A stretch of 64,000 bases of DNA from Nageia nagi (GCA_050084985.1 JBITNC010000002.1:28954001-29018000); one strand, 5' to 3'. Counted from the stretch's first letter, positions 1 through 11,830 are shown. Program-made: numbers and translations. The notes: generated from the sequence alone by a model not told the origin.

Positions 1-1140
1 TTGTGTATTCACCTCACCCTTATCAGATGATATCCATAATTATCCACTACCATCCAAGCGCAAGGCCCCCAAGTTTGAGGTGTTTAGTGGTGAATAAGAC
101 CCATAACAACATCTTATCAACTTTTAGGAGTGCTTATTGAAATTGGGATTAGAGGAGAAGTTGACAGTAAAAAAAATTTCAAGGAGTTTAAAAGGTGATG
201 TCAATCAATGGTTCTATAATTTTCCAAGAGGATCAATAGATTCATTCAATTCATTGGTAAAAGTGTTCATAGGTTAATACGACCATAATGTTAAAGAGCA
301 AGGAATAGTTACAGAGTTATGTGCAATATGCCAAGGAAACAATGAAACCCTAGAGAAGTATATTGCAAGATTCAAAAAGGTATGGTAATTTATTTGTAGT
401 AAATTAGATGAGACTAAAATTTGTGGCATATTTAGAGATTCTATTTTACCAATAATTAATTTTCATGCTCCAACTAATAAGAGTATTGGATTTGGAGTAT
501 TAGTAAAAGAATTATTGCAAAAAGTGAAAGTTCTACTTGAGTTAGAAGATCTCAAGTATACATATACTCCTTACAATAAGGAAAATAGTAGGATATACTC
601 AAAAAAGGAGGATATATTATGAATATGGTTGATGCACCTGCATCCCTACCTAAATTGATAAGATCAGCTACAACAAGAGATATACGGTATACATTTCCAA
701 TTCAACCAAGGTTTATTATGAGAGATATGATGAAAAGAGGTTTATTGTAGACATTAGAAAAAAAGGTACAAGATGATAATATTCCTATGGGAAAATATGA
801 TGCTTATTGCACTTATCATCAAAGAGAAGGTCATGCTACAAATTTTTGCAAAGCATTAGAGGTAGTGATTTTGGATCTCATTACCTAAGGGAGATACAAA
901 ATTGATCAAAAAGATTCAGATCTGTAGGTAATAATGAACATAGTTTCATTTGATAAAGAAGTTTGTGCGAGATTAAGAAGAGGGAGTCCAAGGAATATTC
1001 TAATTCTAGTTACTAGTGAATAAGTAAGTGTCCCACTTGATCTAAAAACTTATAGCATGATTGAGCAATTGAAAACTACTCCTACTAAGATTAGTTTATA
1101 TGATCTCATATCTACATCTGAAACACATAGGGAGATATTA
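1..1140 (+). pseudogene. Ty3/Gypsy gag to protease-linker remnant
   Basis: A broken plus-strand reading frame resembles a plant Ty3/Gypsy Gag. Seen: an FEVFSGE-like start near 75-105, the Retrotrans_gag core near 165-420 (LKGDVNQWFYNFPRGSI, then ETLEKYIARFKKVW), a short Cys/His motif near 800-860 (CTYHQREGH...FC), and the linker that usually precedes the protease near 1040-1140 (LKTYSMIEQLKTTPTKISLY). Stops interrupt it at several places and no protease, RT or integrase follows. It enters from outside the window and ends where a Copia LTR tail begins. Family identity is good; the lineage within Gypsy is not decidable here. Confidence 0.75.
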
Positions 1141-1249
1141 TATTTGTGAGATTGTTTTTTGTGTTCATGTTTTGAATATGGATGGTTAAGAGAGTTTTTA
1201 AGTGATCTTGGTAGATTAGGATTTTATTTCTTAAGTTTTAAATCCATCA
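1141..1249 (+). repeat. truncated Copia LTR, 3' end only
   Basis: About 110 bp align by eye with the last quarter of the Copia LTRs in this window: TTTGTGAGATT, then GATCTTGGTAG, then an end AAATCCATCA comparable with AAATCCCTTCA in the LTR ending at 46303. No primer site follows it, so it is more likely the remnant of a 3' LTR or a truncated solo LTR. Confidence 0.5.
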
Positions 1250-1325
1250 ATTTCACAACATCAAATATATCATATCATATGTGAAATATAAATATCCAAA
1301 TATGCATAATATCAAATGCACTATC
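1250..1325 (-). mobile_element. left end of Copia-derivative K, cut off by element A
   Basis: The AT-rich sequence with repeated ATATCATAT-type words resembles the 3' untranslated region of element B near 18680-18860. It is continuous in sense with 10046 onward once element A and one copy of its target duplication are removed. The 3' LTR expected to its left is missing, so K is truncated here. Confidence 0.5.
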
Positions 1326-1818
1326 TGTTGGAATGTATAATGCATTATTCTAAAGGTTTGTATTAAATATTCTATGTAAGTTCACTAATAATTAAGGGTA
1401 TCATTTGATACCTTAAGTATTTAATTGAATATGATAATGTAACTTGTCCTACACTCCATGTCATCAGCATACCCCTTGGGTAAAAAGATATGCATGTCAT
1501 GCTTTTGTACATTGGATAAAAGGGTGATCCAAAGAGAAATTTTGGCCTATAAATAGAAGGCTCTCTCTTTGTGATTACACACCAATTATGGAGTGAAGTT
1601 ATGCTATAGGATAGAAGTGTAGGAGTTGAGATTAGAAGAATTGTAAGAGAGTTGTATTTGTGATTGAAGTAAAGATCTAGTTAGTGGATGTACTCCTAGT
1701 TGGAGGAACCACTTACATCTTGTGTTGTGAGATTGCTTTGTGAGTTTGTTAGATGTAATTGTGAGCTTTAATGTTATCTTGGTTGATTAGTAATTATCTT
1801 TTAGTGTTAGTTCTTTCA
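1326..1818 (+). repeat. element A 5' LTR
   Basis: A 493-bp LTR starting TGTTGGAATG and ending TTCTTTCA. It has a TATA box (TATAAATA, 1548-1555) in the same GGCCTATAAATAGAAGG context as its relatives. A perfect inverted repeat GGTATCA-TT-TGATACC lies at 1397-1412 in U3. The preceding five bases are the target duplication CTATC. Confidence 0.93.
1548..1555 (+). promoter_or_regulatory. TATA box of element A 5' LTR
   Basis: TATAAATA in the middle of the LTR. The same box and flanks recur in the LTRs of D, F, G and H and, inverted, in B, so this is the likely core promoter and marks the U3/R boundary region. Confidence 0.75.
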
Positions 1819-1821
1819 TTT

Positions 1822-1833
1822 TGGTATCAGAGC
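1822..1833 (+). other. element A primer-binding site (tRNA-iMet type)
   Basis: TGGTATCAGAGC begins four bases after the LTR end. This is the usual plant primer site complementary to the 3' end of initiator methionine tRNA, where minus-strand cDNA synthesis starts. Confidence 0.9.
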
Positions 1834-2401
1834 TCCTTGGAAGCTCCTCTTCACATCCTTGGAGTGGAATCTCTCCTTCAACATCTTGGAGGTATTCAAC
1901 TTGGAGGTCTTAAACCTACTCTTCATTGTGAGGTAAAAAGATCTTCAAAGGTGTAAACTCCTTTCCTTTTTTTTACATGATACTAATATTTTTGTTAGTC
2001 ACAATTTTTTTTGGGAAAATTTGCTTAATATAATAATGTATAATACTTATACATCTTGGTTTTTTTTTGGATTATTTCATTAAGGTACTAACATCCTTTT
2101 GTTATGAACTAATCCAATTTTAGAATATACTTATATATTATTGCTATGAATTTTTTTCTCTCTCTAACATAAATATTTTGTTAGTTGCAATTTAAAAAAT
2201 AAAAATAAAAATTTATAGCAATAATATGTTATCTTAAAAGGATGCATTTTTTTACATATTTGTAAATAAATGTTACAATAAAAGGTGGAGGAAAGTATTT
2301 TTGTTGTAATCTATTTACAATTATTTTTCAAAGTGGTTGTAAATATATATATATATATGTATAATAAAATTTATTATCCTTGAGATTTCAAATTCAAAAA
2401 T

Positions 2402-2530
2402 TTATTTGGGCTCTAAGCCCAACCAATTCTCCTTTAGTATGGGTTTTCCATCTTCCTTGATGGGTTGTAGAGCATTCTTCGGCTTGCATTTTGTAGTGGT
2501 AGAGGCACCTCCTCTCTTTGTAGGAGCCAT
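2402..2530 (-). other. 42-residue open frame in the leader insert, unrecognised
   Basis: A minus-strand frame starts MAPTKRGGAS and runs 42 codons to a TAA, rich in Lys and Thr. It lies inside the C-rich segment of element A's leader, antisense to the element. It could be a fragment of a captured gene's first exon or chance. I do not recognise the product. Confidence 0.2.
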
Positions 2531-3739
2531 TACAGATATACCTTACTATGGATTAGCTTGTCGATTCCATTGGCCATGAAACCACCATCAACATGTAATG
2601 TGTGTATGTGCATTTCAGCTTTGATAAGAAATATAAGCCAAAGATAGCACCACCTCTGCCCAAGAAGTTGGCCATTAGCTGACCCATATGGTTGCTAGGC
2701 ACCAAACCTCCACTGCCTGATGGCCCCCATATCCTTCGTAATGTTGCGATCTTTGCAACTCTCCTCCTGATATCTGCTCATGAATTCTTAGACCCTCACG
2801 AGCCCCTCATGGCCTCCTACTGCTTCCTCCTTGTGTTGTGAGCACTACTCCCTATGTCCTCTATCTATCGCTCACTCACATGAACCTATCTATGTAGTCC
2901 TCCTCGCAACACCCCCCTCCCCACTTGTGGCTAGCTTTGCGTACTTCTTGGTGCCCTTAGTGCCTCCTTACCTCGCACGTAGTCCCTTGGTCCCCAAAGC
3001 TCCCCTCTATTCCATGCATGGCTACTCCTCCTCCTTTGCAATCCCTCCATGTAACCTCCTCTATGATCCTCCCTTGCATGACATTTTATCTTCCTTGAAA
3101 CTTTAAATGCCTCTTTTATTTTTTAATGTCACTTCTCTTATTTATTTTTTTTGGTAGGTGTCATTTTTTTTTGCTTGGTAAACAAGTTTATGAGCTTCTT
3201 AAATTCATGGAGTATGAAAACAAACTCCATTAAATGCTCTTGTAAAGCAAGTTTTTTCTTCTTAGTAAAAGGAAGGAGTGGTCATCATTATTTTACCTAA
3301 AAAGTTTTTTTTATCTGACTTAGAGTACTTATACATTACCTTGCACTTAAATGCAATTTTTTTTACATGCCTTCCCTTTTCATTTAATGATGAGTTTACT
3401 TGTTGAATAAAAATATGTACTCTTCATTAATTATTTCTGACTAGAGTATTTTTGCCTTTTTAACCATAAGGCATTTTTTATGCACTTGCCAAATTTTTTT
3501 TCCTGTTCTCAAGTAAGAATGAATTTTATTTTAAGTGATAAAAGGATTAAATTATTTTAAGTTAGAGGGGGAGTTATTTATGAATTTCTTTACTTAAAAT
3601 GTCTAGATCCTTTATGATTAGAATACATATTTATCACTTATAAACTTTTATGACTTGCAAATAATGAATATTTATTACTTAAAAATTTTAAATACCTCTC
3701 TAAGTTAATGTTTCATACTTAGAACATAGTTTTTTAAGT

Positions 3740-4060
3740 GAATGGCACATGCTTAATACTTAACTTTAAATGATGCTAAAGATTAGTACTAAAATTAATA
3801 AATGCATGCTTAGTACTTAATTTTTTTTAAGTTAAATGCATGCCTAGTACTTAATTTTTAAAATTTATAATGCATACTTATTTAATTTTTTGATGCATGC
3901 TTCTTACTTAATTTATTGGCATGATGCATACTTACTTAAATTGTTTAAAGCTATGTGAATAATGCATTTTTTTTAATGCTTAAAGCTTAATTTTATGCAT
4001 GCTCAAGGACTTATTTTAGGACTTAAAAATTTAAGATGCATGCTTATGAATTAAGAATAC
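3740..4060 (+). repeat. AT-rich minisatellite in element A leader
   Basis: Degenerate units of roughly 40 bp built from ATGCATGCTTA and TACTTAATTTTTTAAGTTAA. The same kind of array recurs in F (about 39830-40270) and G (about 51780-51970), always between the C-rich segment and the conserved pre-gag block. Confidence 0.65.
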
Positions 4061-4084
4061 ATGTTGAGTATGGAATGGAATTAT

Positions 4085-4700
4085 GCAAAATAAGTGATGA
4101 TGTAAAGATGTTCTTTAGGGGTTGGTAAACAAAACCCATTAAACACTTAGGTTTCAAATATTTTTGCATGGATGATGTTTTACTTATGCTCTTTTACTTC
4201 ATGTTTCACACTTTGATTTATTTATTTATGCAAAAATGTAAACATTGATATGAGAAACACCTTAAAATGAACACATCTGCACGTGCATTCTGCAACATGA
4301 CTTATTTAGAGAGCCATGAGATGAGAATAGGCAGACTAGAGCCTTTAAGTTTGACGATCTAAGTGGTGAAAAGTTCATACTTTTTAATTTTCCCTAAATC
4401 TTTTATTGGTATAGACATAACTCTATTAGGTGAAAAGGTATGTGTGTAGTGATACCACTTATTTGCACGTCTATTCAAGGATTATCTTGATAACTTAGGA
4501 AGATAAATTGAGACCTAATCAAGATTAATAATTTAATCGATCCAATAAACATCAAAACCTTGGAAAATTTCTAGTGCTTCTCCTTGTGAGAGTATATTAC
4601 TGCCCAAGGGAAATTAGTTGAGGATTGGTAAGACCTGGGCTCCTCTTGTGTAGGCATCCAGGTGAAGGCCTAATTTTAGATTAAAAAATAAACCTCAATA
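4085..4700 (+). other. conserved pre-gag block (element A copy)
   Basis: From the TTTAGGGGTTGGTAAACAAA segment to the end of CATCCAGGTGAAGGCC this block can be aligned by eye with D (27005-27600), F (40340-40940), G (52040-52640) and, inverted, C (about 47870-48225). The leader upstream cannot be aligned across copies. It has no open frame, so constraint at the RNA level (packaging, dimerisation, branch point or translation) is a possible explanation. Confidence 0.65.
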
Positions 4701-4876
4701 ATGTCACTTTACATCTACAGTTCTTGAGATGAGAAATGTATTAGGGTACATGAATTATTATTTGAGTTGTAAAACATTTGCACTTATGAATCAAATCAAG
4801 CATGTATTTAGCGTTAAATGTAACATGTATTATTTATTTGGTTAAAACTTAACATTTGATATTATTTATTGAAACC

Positions 4877-7800
4877 ATGGGAGAATCCTTTTTACCCAAA
4901 CACATTCTTGATGGTTTCAACTATAGGATTTAAGAACCATAAATGAGAGTTGAATTACAAGCAAAGAAGCTATGGCAAATAGTGAATGAGAACCTAGTAC
5001 CTCCTACAAATAGAAAGGCATTAGAAGCTTACAACATAAAGAATGAGTTGGTAACCTCCATGATTTATCATGCAGTTTCAGATGATATGCTTTTGATGAT
5101 TTTCTCTTCAACCTTAGTAAATGAAGCATGGGATAAGCTTAAGTAAATCTACCTTAGTTCAAACTTTTTAAAAAGGTTTATCATTATTTAAAAGTTGCTT
5201 CAATCTCATCAAGAGGAAAATGAAAATATGGATATCTACTTAAATAAAACCATTGACCTAAAGATTCAATTTATTTATTATGGGTGTAATTAGATCAATG
5301 ATGAGTTCATGGTCATCATCATTCTTTAAAGCCTTTCTTCAAAGTTTGGAAACTTTGTCACAGTTATGAAAATAAAGCTTGATGATGAAAAAAAAGTCTT
5401 CTCCTTTGAGAACCTTTCAAAGCACCTATTGAAACATGAGAAAACTCTTAACAATAAAGGGTTGATTTTTTATTTTAAAGATAATAATGTTGCTCTTGGA
5501 GCAACCAAAACTCCTTTCAGAAGGAAGTTCAACCATTAAAAGAAATATTATCCTTCTTCTTCTAAAAGGTTTGAAAAAAGAGGTAATGGCTACAACAGAA
5601 ACAACAACCATAGTAGCAGAAATAATAGTAACAATAATCATTTCAAGCAAAAAGATGGAAAAGCCAAATTAAGCACTTCTTATTCTAAAAAAAAATTGAT
5701 GGTAATTGTAACTATTGTGGCATTCAAAGTCACAAAGAAGTTGATTGTTACAAAAAGAAAAGAGAGAAAAAGTACAAAGAAAATAGAATTAGAAAGAACT
5801 ACAATGGAAAGAAAAATACTCATGCTAGTTTTCCTATGGTGCTCTACTCCATGTCTCGCTCTTTTTCATCTGAATAGATTATTAACTCTGGTTGCACTAA
5901 TCACTTATGCTTTGAAAAAAGAAAAGTTTGGTAACTTTCACAAGTATAAAAAGAATGCCATTGTGATATGAGATAACTCTACTCTTGAAGTCCAAGGAAT
6001 TAGGAGTGTGCTAATTTATGAAAAGGTTCTTGAAAATGTTATCTATATTTTTAAGTTAAGGATGAACCTTGTCTCCATGATCCAAGTTACTAGAAAAGGG
6101 TACTCTTTTGAGTTCGACTCTCAATCTTGGTGCATTAAGAAAGGACTTACCACTTTGGTTAAAGGATCTATGAAAGATAATCTCTATATTATGGATCAAG
6201 TTCCATCAAAGATGTGTCTTACTTCTAGTGTGTGTTCTAAAGGTAATCTTTGGTACCATTTTTTGGGGCACCTTAACCATAAGAGTATTCAAGTCATGAA
6301 AAACCAAGAACTTGTGAAACGTTTTCCTTCAATTTCTTCTTCGATTAGTCTATGCAAGAAGTGCATTCTTAAGAAGATGCATAGAAAAAAGTTTGAAAAA
6401 GATAAGATAACAAAAGCATCTCAACCTCTTCTTGACCTTCATTGATGACTTTAGTAGGATGACCTTTGGGTATCTACTTGAGCATAAAGATCAAACCTTT
6501 GAAAGTTTTAAGGTTTTTAAGGCCTTTGTTGAAAATCAAACTAACCTTAAAATGAAGATGTTGAGATCAAATAATGGGGAAGAATATAACAACAATGAGT
6601 TTAATGACTATTGTGCTAAGTATGGAATCAAGAGGTAGTTTATGATTCCATACACACCTCGGCAGAACGATATTGCTGAAAGAAAAAATAAAATAATTAT
6701 GAAGATGGCTAGATGCATGTTGGGTAATCTTCATAAGTTCTTATGGGGTGAAGCTATGAGCACTGCTATTTACACCTTGAATAGGTGTCCCACAAAAATC
6801 ATTCTAAGTAAAACTCCCTTTGAGGCATGGTTAGGAAGAAAACCTAACATTTCACACCTTAGGGTGTTTGGTTGTGAAGCTTTCTCCTACATTATTTTTG
6901 AGAAAAGGAAGAAGTTGGATAAAAGAGATGAAAAATGCATCTTTATAGGTTATGATAGTCAGCATAGAGGCTACAGGCTCTACTTTTCAACCTATAATGT
7001 AGCATTCATTTCAAAGGATGTAAAATTTAATGAACTTTTTGAAGAATCTACTTCTAATGAGAATGTTAATGATCCAGAGGACTTTTCAGTTGCTCTTAGC
7101 TGGTTGGATATTTATATAGATAAGTTACCTTAAGAATAAAAATTCTCAACATAAAGGGTAACAAGGAGCATGACCTTGAATAAATCTTTAATTAACAATA
7201 TTGATAACAAGCATGAGCCCTCAACCTTCAAAGAAGCTTCTAAGCATGAGTGTTGGATGGAAGCCATGAAAGTGGACTATAAGGCACTTATGAAAAATAA
7301 AACTTGAGACTTGGTTCTTTATCCTAATGAAAAGAATGTGATTGGCAATAAGTGGATCTACAAATTCAAGTTCAATTCAATAGGAGATATTGAAAAATAC
7401 AAGGTAAGGTTAGTAGTTAAAGGTTTTGCTCAGAAATACGGTGTAGATTATGAAGAAACCTTTGCTTCCATGGTAAATATGCCTACTATGAGAGTTATCT
7501 TTGCTCTTTTAGCAGCTCAAATATGAAAAGTTTTTCAACTTAATATCAAGAGTGAATTTCTCAATGGTGACTTAGATGTGGAAATCTTCATGAATCAACC
7601 AAAAGGGTTTATTATGGAAGGTAAAGAATCCTTTGTGTGCAAGCTAAAGAAGTCATTATATGGACTTAAGCAAGCACCTTAAGCCTAGTATAGAAAGATT
7701 TCAGGGTACTTTATAGACATTGGTTTCTCCAAATATTTTTTTGACTCTGATCTATATGTGCTCAATCAAGGGAAAGACATGGTCTTGATTCTCCTTTATG

Positions 7801-8690
7801 TGGATGATCTTTTGATTACTGAGAACAATGATGAAATCATTCAAGAGTGCATATCCAAACTTAAGGCAACATTTGAAATAATTGATCTTGGTCTCTTACA
7901 CTACTATCTTGGAATGCAAGTGTATCAATACAAGGATTGTACTTACCTTAATCAATCTAACTATATATCAGACATCTTATAGAATTTTGGAATGGAGTGT
8001 AGATATGCTGCAATCCCAATCTCTCCTAGAATCACTATTTCTTTAAGCGTCAATTCTTAGTTAGCTGATGTTATAGCTTATAAGCAATTAATTGATAGTC
8101 TTTTGTATTTGACTATATCCAAACCAGATATTACTTTTGCAATAAATCTAATGGTATGATTCATGCAAAAATATTATGTTTAGCACCTCAATGTTGTTAA
8201 GCAAATCTTGAGGGATGTTGCAGGGACTAAGGATCTTACTCTCAAGTATTCCAAGTTGCCCTTATTTGTTCTCTCTATATTCTCATATTCTAACTATGGG
8301 GAAGGTAGAGATGATAGAAATTCAACCTCTACATATGTGTTTAGCGTTGGTTCAAATCCTATCTCTTGGGCTTCCAAAAAGTATCCTACTATTTTTCTTT
8401 CCACCATAAAAGCTAAATATCATGCCATGTTTGTTGTAGCCTAGGAAGCCATTTGGCTAAGGCATATTTTGAAAGAAATTAGGTATGAGTAAGGTGGCTC
8501 ATCTTTGATCTCTTCAAAAAATCAATCAGTTATTTCTTTGGCTAAGAATCCAGTGTTCTATCAAAGAATAATACATATGGAAATCCATGCCCATTTTATC
8601 AAGGAGAAGGTTATTGATGGCATCATACACCTAGACTGTTATCCATCCACCTTGAACTCCACTAATTTGTTCACCAAGCCCCTACTATAA
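4877..8690 (+). pseudogene. element A Ty1/Copia gag-pol pseudogene
   Basis: The frame is Copia-like in order: UBN2-type Gag from the ATG at 4877, an intact CCHC zinc knuckle at 5707-5748, a protease site changed from Asp-Ser-Gly to Asn-Ser-Gly (5884-5892), GAG-pre-integrase, integrase, RT with YVDD at 7797-7808, and RNase H to the stop at 8690. Compared with G and D, about 65 bp are deleted at about 6430. That removes the first integrase catalytic Asp and shifts the frame. The second integrase Asp is Asn in RSNNGEE, while the Glu (AERKN) remains. At least ten stops are present, many readable as C-to-T or G-to-A changes. Identity is secure. Confidence 0.92.
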
Positions 8691-8759
8691 GCTTAGTACT
8701 ATAAGCGTAGGGATGCTATTTGGTTGAAATTACCTTCAAGGTAGAGTGAAGTTTGAATT

Positions 8760-9110
8760 CTTGTGTTGAATTCATGTTTATGATGACAACTTCACCCTTA
8801 GGAGGATTTTATACTATATAATGTTGATTTTGTTGTACACTTTCATGGTAAGTTTGCTCTGCATGAGGAACTTATTGTACAAATTGGCCAATCTAGCATT
8901 ATTCAGTTATCCATGTGTATGGAACTCTTATCTATCTTTTGGCACTGTTCAATTATCCATATGTGAGGAACTGGTATGTACATATTCTATTTTTGGTCAA
9001 TCTAGCACTATTCAGTTATCCATGTGTGAGAAACTCTTATGTGTCTTTTGGCATTGTTCAGTTATCCATATGTGAGGAACTCGTATGTGGATGCTCTTTT
9101 TTGTAATGAT
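8760..9110 (+). repeat. element A 3' untranslated repeat array
   Basis: Three to four degenerate units follow the RNase H stop, built around CAGTTATCCATGTGTGAGGA and CTTTTGGCA. The first unit carries AAGTTTGCTCTGCATGAGGAACTT, whose ends AAGTT and AACTT pair. It occupies the same position as the hairpin array in G (61197-61642) and looks like its decayed counterpart. Confidence 0.6.
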
Positions 9111-9552
9111 AATCAACACATGTTTTATATATAGTAGGTGACTATAAGTTTATTTGGCATGGCATCTTCGTGATGACTTATAGTGCACCATTGATTAGTT
9201 CTTGATGGTATTTGTATGATTCATCTATCCTTGTTGATATGAATATGATGCATATAACTGATCTTGTTATTTGAGTTGTTTATAACTTACATGTACTTTT
9301 GAGATTGCAAGTTACTTACCTCAGGTATGCAAGCTCTTGGAGACTCTTCATGACTTCCAATTGGATGACTACTTCATGTACATTAAAACTGATTATGGTT
9401 AATGATTATATTTGGTAAAGTAGTGAGTCTCAAACTAGATCTTTCTTACTTCATAAATATGTAAAAGTTCTCATCTCTATTGTATTTATTTGGAGAACAC
9501 TCTTACTTTCTCTTCTTCTTCTCTCTTACTCGCTTTATCCCAATATTACATT

Positions 9553-9561
9553 AAGGGGGAG
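9553..9561 (+). other. element A polypurine tract
   Basis: AAGGGGGAG lies directly before the 3' LTR, preceded by CAATATTACATT. D and G have the same arrangement (ATTAAGGGG...). It is the plus-strand priming site. Confidence 0.88.
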
Positions 9562-10045
9562 TGTTGGAATTTATAATGCATTATTGTAAAGGTTTGTATT
9601 AAATCTTCTATGTAAGTTCACTAATACTTAAGGGTATCATTTGATTCCTTAAGTATTTAAGTGAATATGATAATGTAACTTGTCCTACACTCCATATCAT
9701 CAGCATGCCCCTTACGTGCATGTCATGCTTTTGTACATTAGATAAAAGGGTGATCCAAAGAGGGATTTTGGCCTATAAATAGAAGGCTCTTTCTTTGTGA
9801 TTACACACCAATTATGGAGTAAAGTTATGCTATAGGATAAAAATGTAGGAGTTGAGATTAGGAGAATTGTAAGAGAGTTGTATTTGTGATTGAAGTAAAG
9901 ATCTAATTAGTGGATGTACTCCTAGTTGGAGGAACCACTTACATCTTGTGTTGTGAGATTGCTTTATGAGTTTGTTAGATGTAATTATGAGCTTTCATAT
10001 GATCATGGTTGATTAAGAATTATCTTGTTAGTGTTAGTTCCTTCA
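9562..10045 (+). repeat. element A 3' LTR
   Basis: A 484-bp LTR, TGTTGGAATT to CTTCA, followed by target duplication CTATC (10046-10050). Against the 5' LTR it has a deletion of about 10 bp near 9715 and roughly 30 substitutions. Confidence 0.93.
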
Positions 10046-10149
10046 CTATCAACCAAGTGATACATAAATGTACTATCAAACAAGGATATACGAAATCTCC
10101 ATAAGTGCATAAATAATGTACAATATGATCACCAATCATCATCAAAAAT

Positions 10150-11010
10150 TTTGATTTTTACTTTTATTTATTTTAGATTATTATTTGTGTTTGTTTTTGG
10201 TATGAAGGTGTCATGATATCATAACATTTTCTTTCTCCCCCTTGATGATAACTTAACCTATCAAATACTCATATGACCATGTTATCTTAACAATGCCATA
10301 AATGATCAAATGATAACTTGATTAAAAAAAATCACAAGCAATGCATAAGCAACATGTCAAAGATGTATAAGTTCTTATCTATTTATAAAACATGTTAATT
10401 TGGAGGTTTAAGTTCTCCTTCAACAATATTGTTTGTTTGATTTTTGCTTTTCTTTATTTTAGATCATTATTTGTATTTATTTTTGGTATGAAAGCATCAT
10501 ATCAAAACATTTTCTTTCTCCCCCTTGATGACAACTTCACATATCAAATACTCATATGACCATGTTACCTTAACCATGCCATAAACTATCAAATGTCAAC
10601 TTGATTAAAAAAATCACAAGCAATGCATAAGCTACATGTCAAAGATATATAAGTTCTTATCTATTTACAAATATGTTGATTTGGAGGTTTAAGTTCTCCT
10701 TCAATAATACTATTTTTTTTACTTTGACTTTGACTTTTATTTGTTTTAGATAATTACTTGTGTTTATTCTTGGTATGAAGGTGTCATCATATCATAACAT
10801 TTCCTTTCTTCCCCTTAATGATAACTTCACCTATCAAATACTCATATGACCGTGTTATCTTAACCATGCTGCAAACTATTGAATGGCAACTTGATTAAAA
10901 AAAAGATCACAAGCAACACATAAGCCATATGTCAAAGATGCATAAGTTCTTATCTATTTACAAATATGTTGATTTGAAGGTTTAACTTCTCTTTCAACAA
11001 TATTATAGCA
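10150..11010 (-). repeat. three tandem repeats of about 285 bp in K's 3' region
   Basis: Three imperfect copies begin near 10150, 10439 and 10725. Each contains CTTTCTCCCCCTT (10231, 10514, 10804), so on the element's strand each has a purine tract like a polypurine tract. Each also has CATATGACC and GTCAAAGATG. Element B has one homologous copy near 18870-19110. Confidence 0.82.
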
Positions 11011-11252
11011 TAGATGGAGAATAAACCACAACATGCAAACTTGACTATGCCACTAGTCAAGACACACAAGCCACAAATTGCCAACTTGACGATGATACTA
11101 TTAAAGATGCATATGATGGAATAAAGTAGCATTAATCCAATAATAGGGATACATATTATATAAAAAAATACAATTTTAGAGAAGAGAAAACCTTTTTAAC
11201 CACTCTAACAATTTGCAAATATGGATGAGAGCAAACCTTTTTAATCACTCCA

Positions 11253-11472
11253 TTTATAAACATGGATATTCTTTCATCAACATGGAAGGAAACAATGTGG
11301 TAATCATCCATAAACATGGATATTCTTCCATCAACATGGAAGCAAACAATATGGTAATCATCAATAAATATAGATATTCTTCCATCAACATGGAAGCAAA
11401 CAATGTGGCAATCATCCATAAACATGGATATTCTTCCATCAACAGGGAAGTAAACAATGTGGTATTTATCCA
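11253..11472 (-). repeat. tandem array with paired hairpins in K's 3' region
   Basis: About four units of 60 bp. On the element strand each unit contains CTTCCAT-GTTG-ATGGAAG followed by ATCCAT-GTTT-ATGGAT, two short hairpins with four-base loops. Some units have single stem mismatches. Overlapping open frames here read through the repeat in several frames and are not genes. The position, between the pol remnant and the end of the element, matches the hairpin array in G. Confidence 0.7.
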
Positions 11473-11599
11473 TCTAAAGTAGGGTTAATACCAAGTTATC
11501 TAAGTCACCAAAGAGATTTTTGACATGAGTATATTTCAACCTTAGGTTATTGAAAGTGCAAGTATTATAACATCTTGTAATTTGAGAAAAATATGAACT

Positions 11600-11830
11600 T
11601 TATGCTTTTGAGTAAGACTTGTAATCATCAATTTTGCTTCATATTTCTCAACTTGACCTTTTAAGTTGAACTAAACCCATTTTATTTTCAATTATATTCC
11701 TCTTAATTGGATATGGAACTAAGTCCTAGGTTCTATTTACATGGGTTCATTAAGTTCTAACTTCATAGATTTCATTCAATAAGAATAAAGTGAAGTTTCT
11801 TGAATTTGGAATGTTCATTATGCTCATTAT
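11600..11830 (-). pseudogene. Copia RT N-terminal fragment in K
   Basis: The minus-strand translation contains DLVPYPIKRNIIENK, matching the DLVPYPNEKNVIGNK stretch at the start of RT in the other Copia copies here, plus a decayed match to the segment after it. No other pol domain is visible nearby. It indicates K descends from a coding element by internal deletion. Confidence 0.65.

Larger units (their letters stand above)
1819..4876 (+). other. element A leader, possibly an intron
   Basis: About 3 kb with no gag-pol. In order: a GAG|GTAAAA donor-like site with GT at 1933-1934, AT-rich sequence, a C-rich segment at about 2400-3110 unlike the leaders of the other copies, AT-rich sequence with a minisatellite (about 3740-4060), then the block conserved between copies (about 4085-4700). 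The acceptor-like AG present just before gag in F, C and G is absent here; compared with F, about 35 bp are missing immediately upstream of the ATG. The 91-codon open frame at 2831-3106 looks like chance reading of C-rich sequence. Confidence 0.7.
1326..10045 (+). mobile_element. element A: full-length degenerate Ty1/Copia retrotransposon
   Basis: An 8.7-kb element with two LTRs of about 490 bp, an iMet-type primer site, a 3-kb leader, degraded gag-pol, a repeat-rich 3' region and a polypurine tract. It is flanked by a perfect 5-bp target duplication, CTATC, at 1321-1325 and 10046-10050. By eye the two LTRs differ at roughly 6% of sites, so it is clearly older than element G. It is inserted in the 3' region of the minus-strand element K. 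Many stops and one integrase deletion show it is dead. Confidence 0.93.

Noticed and set aside
2831-3106. 91-codon open frame as a gene
   Set aside because: Low-complexity Pro/Leu/Ser translation of C-rich DNA, no homology recognised, not shared with other copies' leaders.
11213-11482. 89- to 105-codon frames on both strands with internal repeats
   Set aside because: They translate a 60-bp hairpin minisatellite, equally open in three frames; no evidence of coding.
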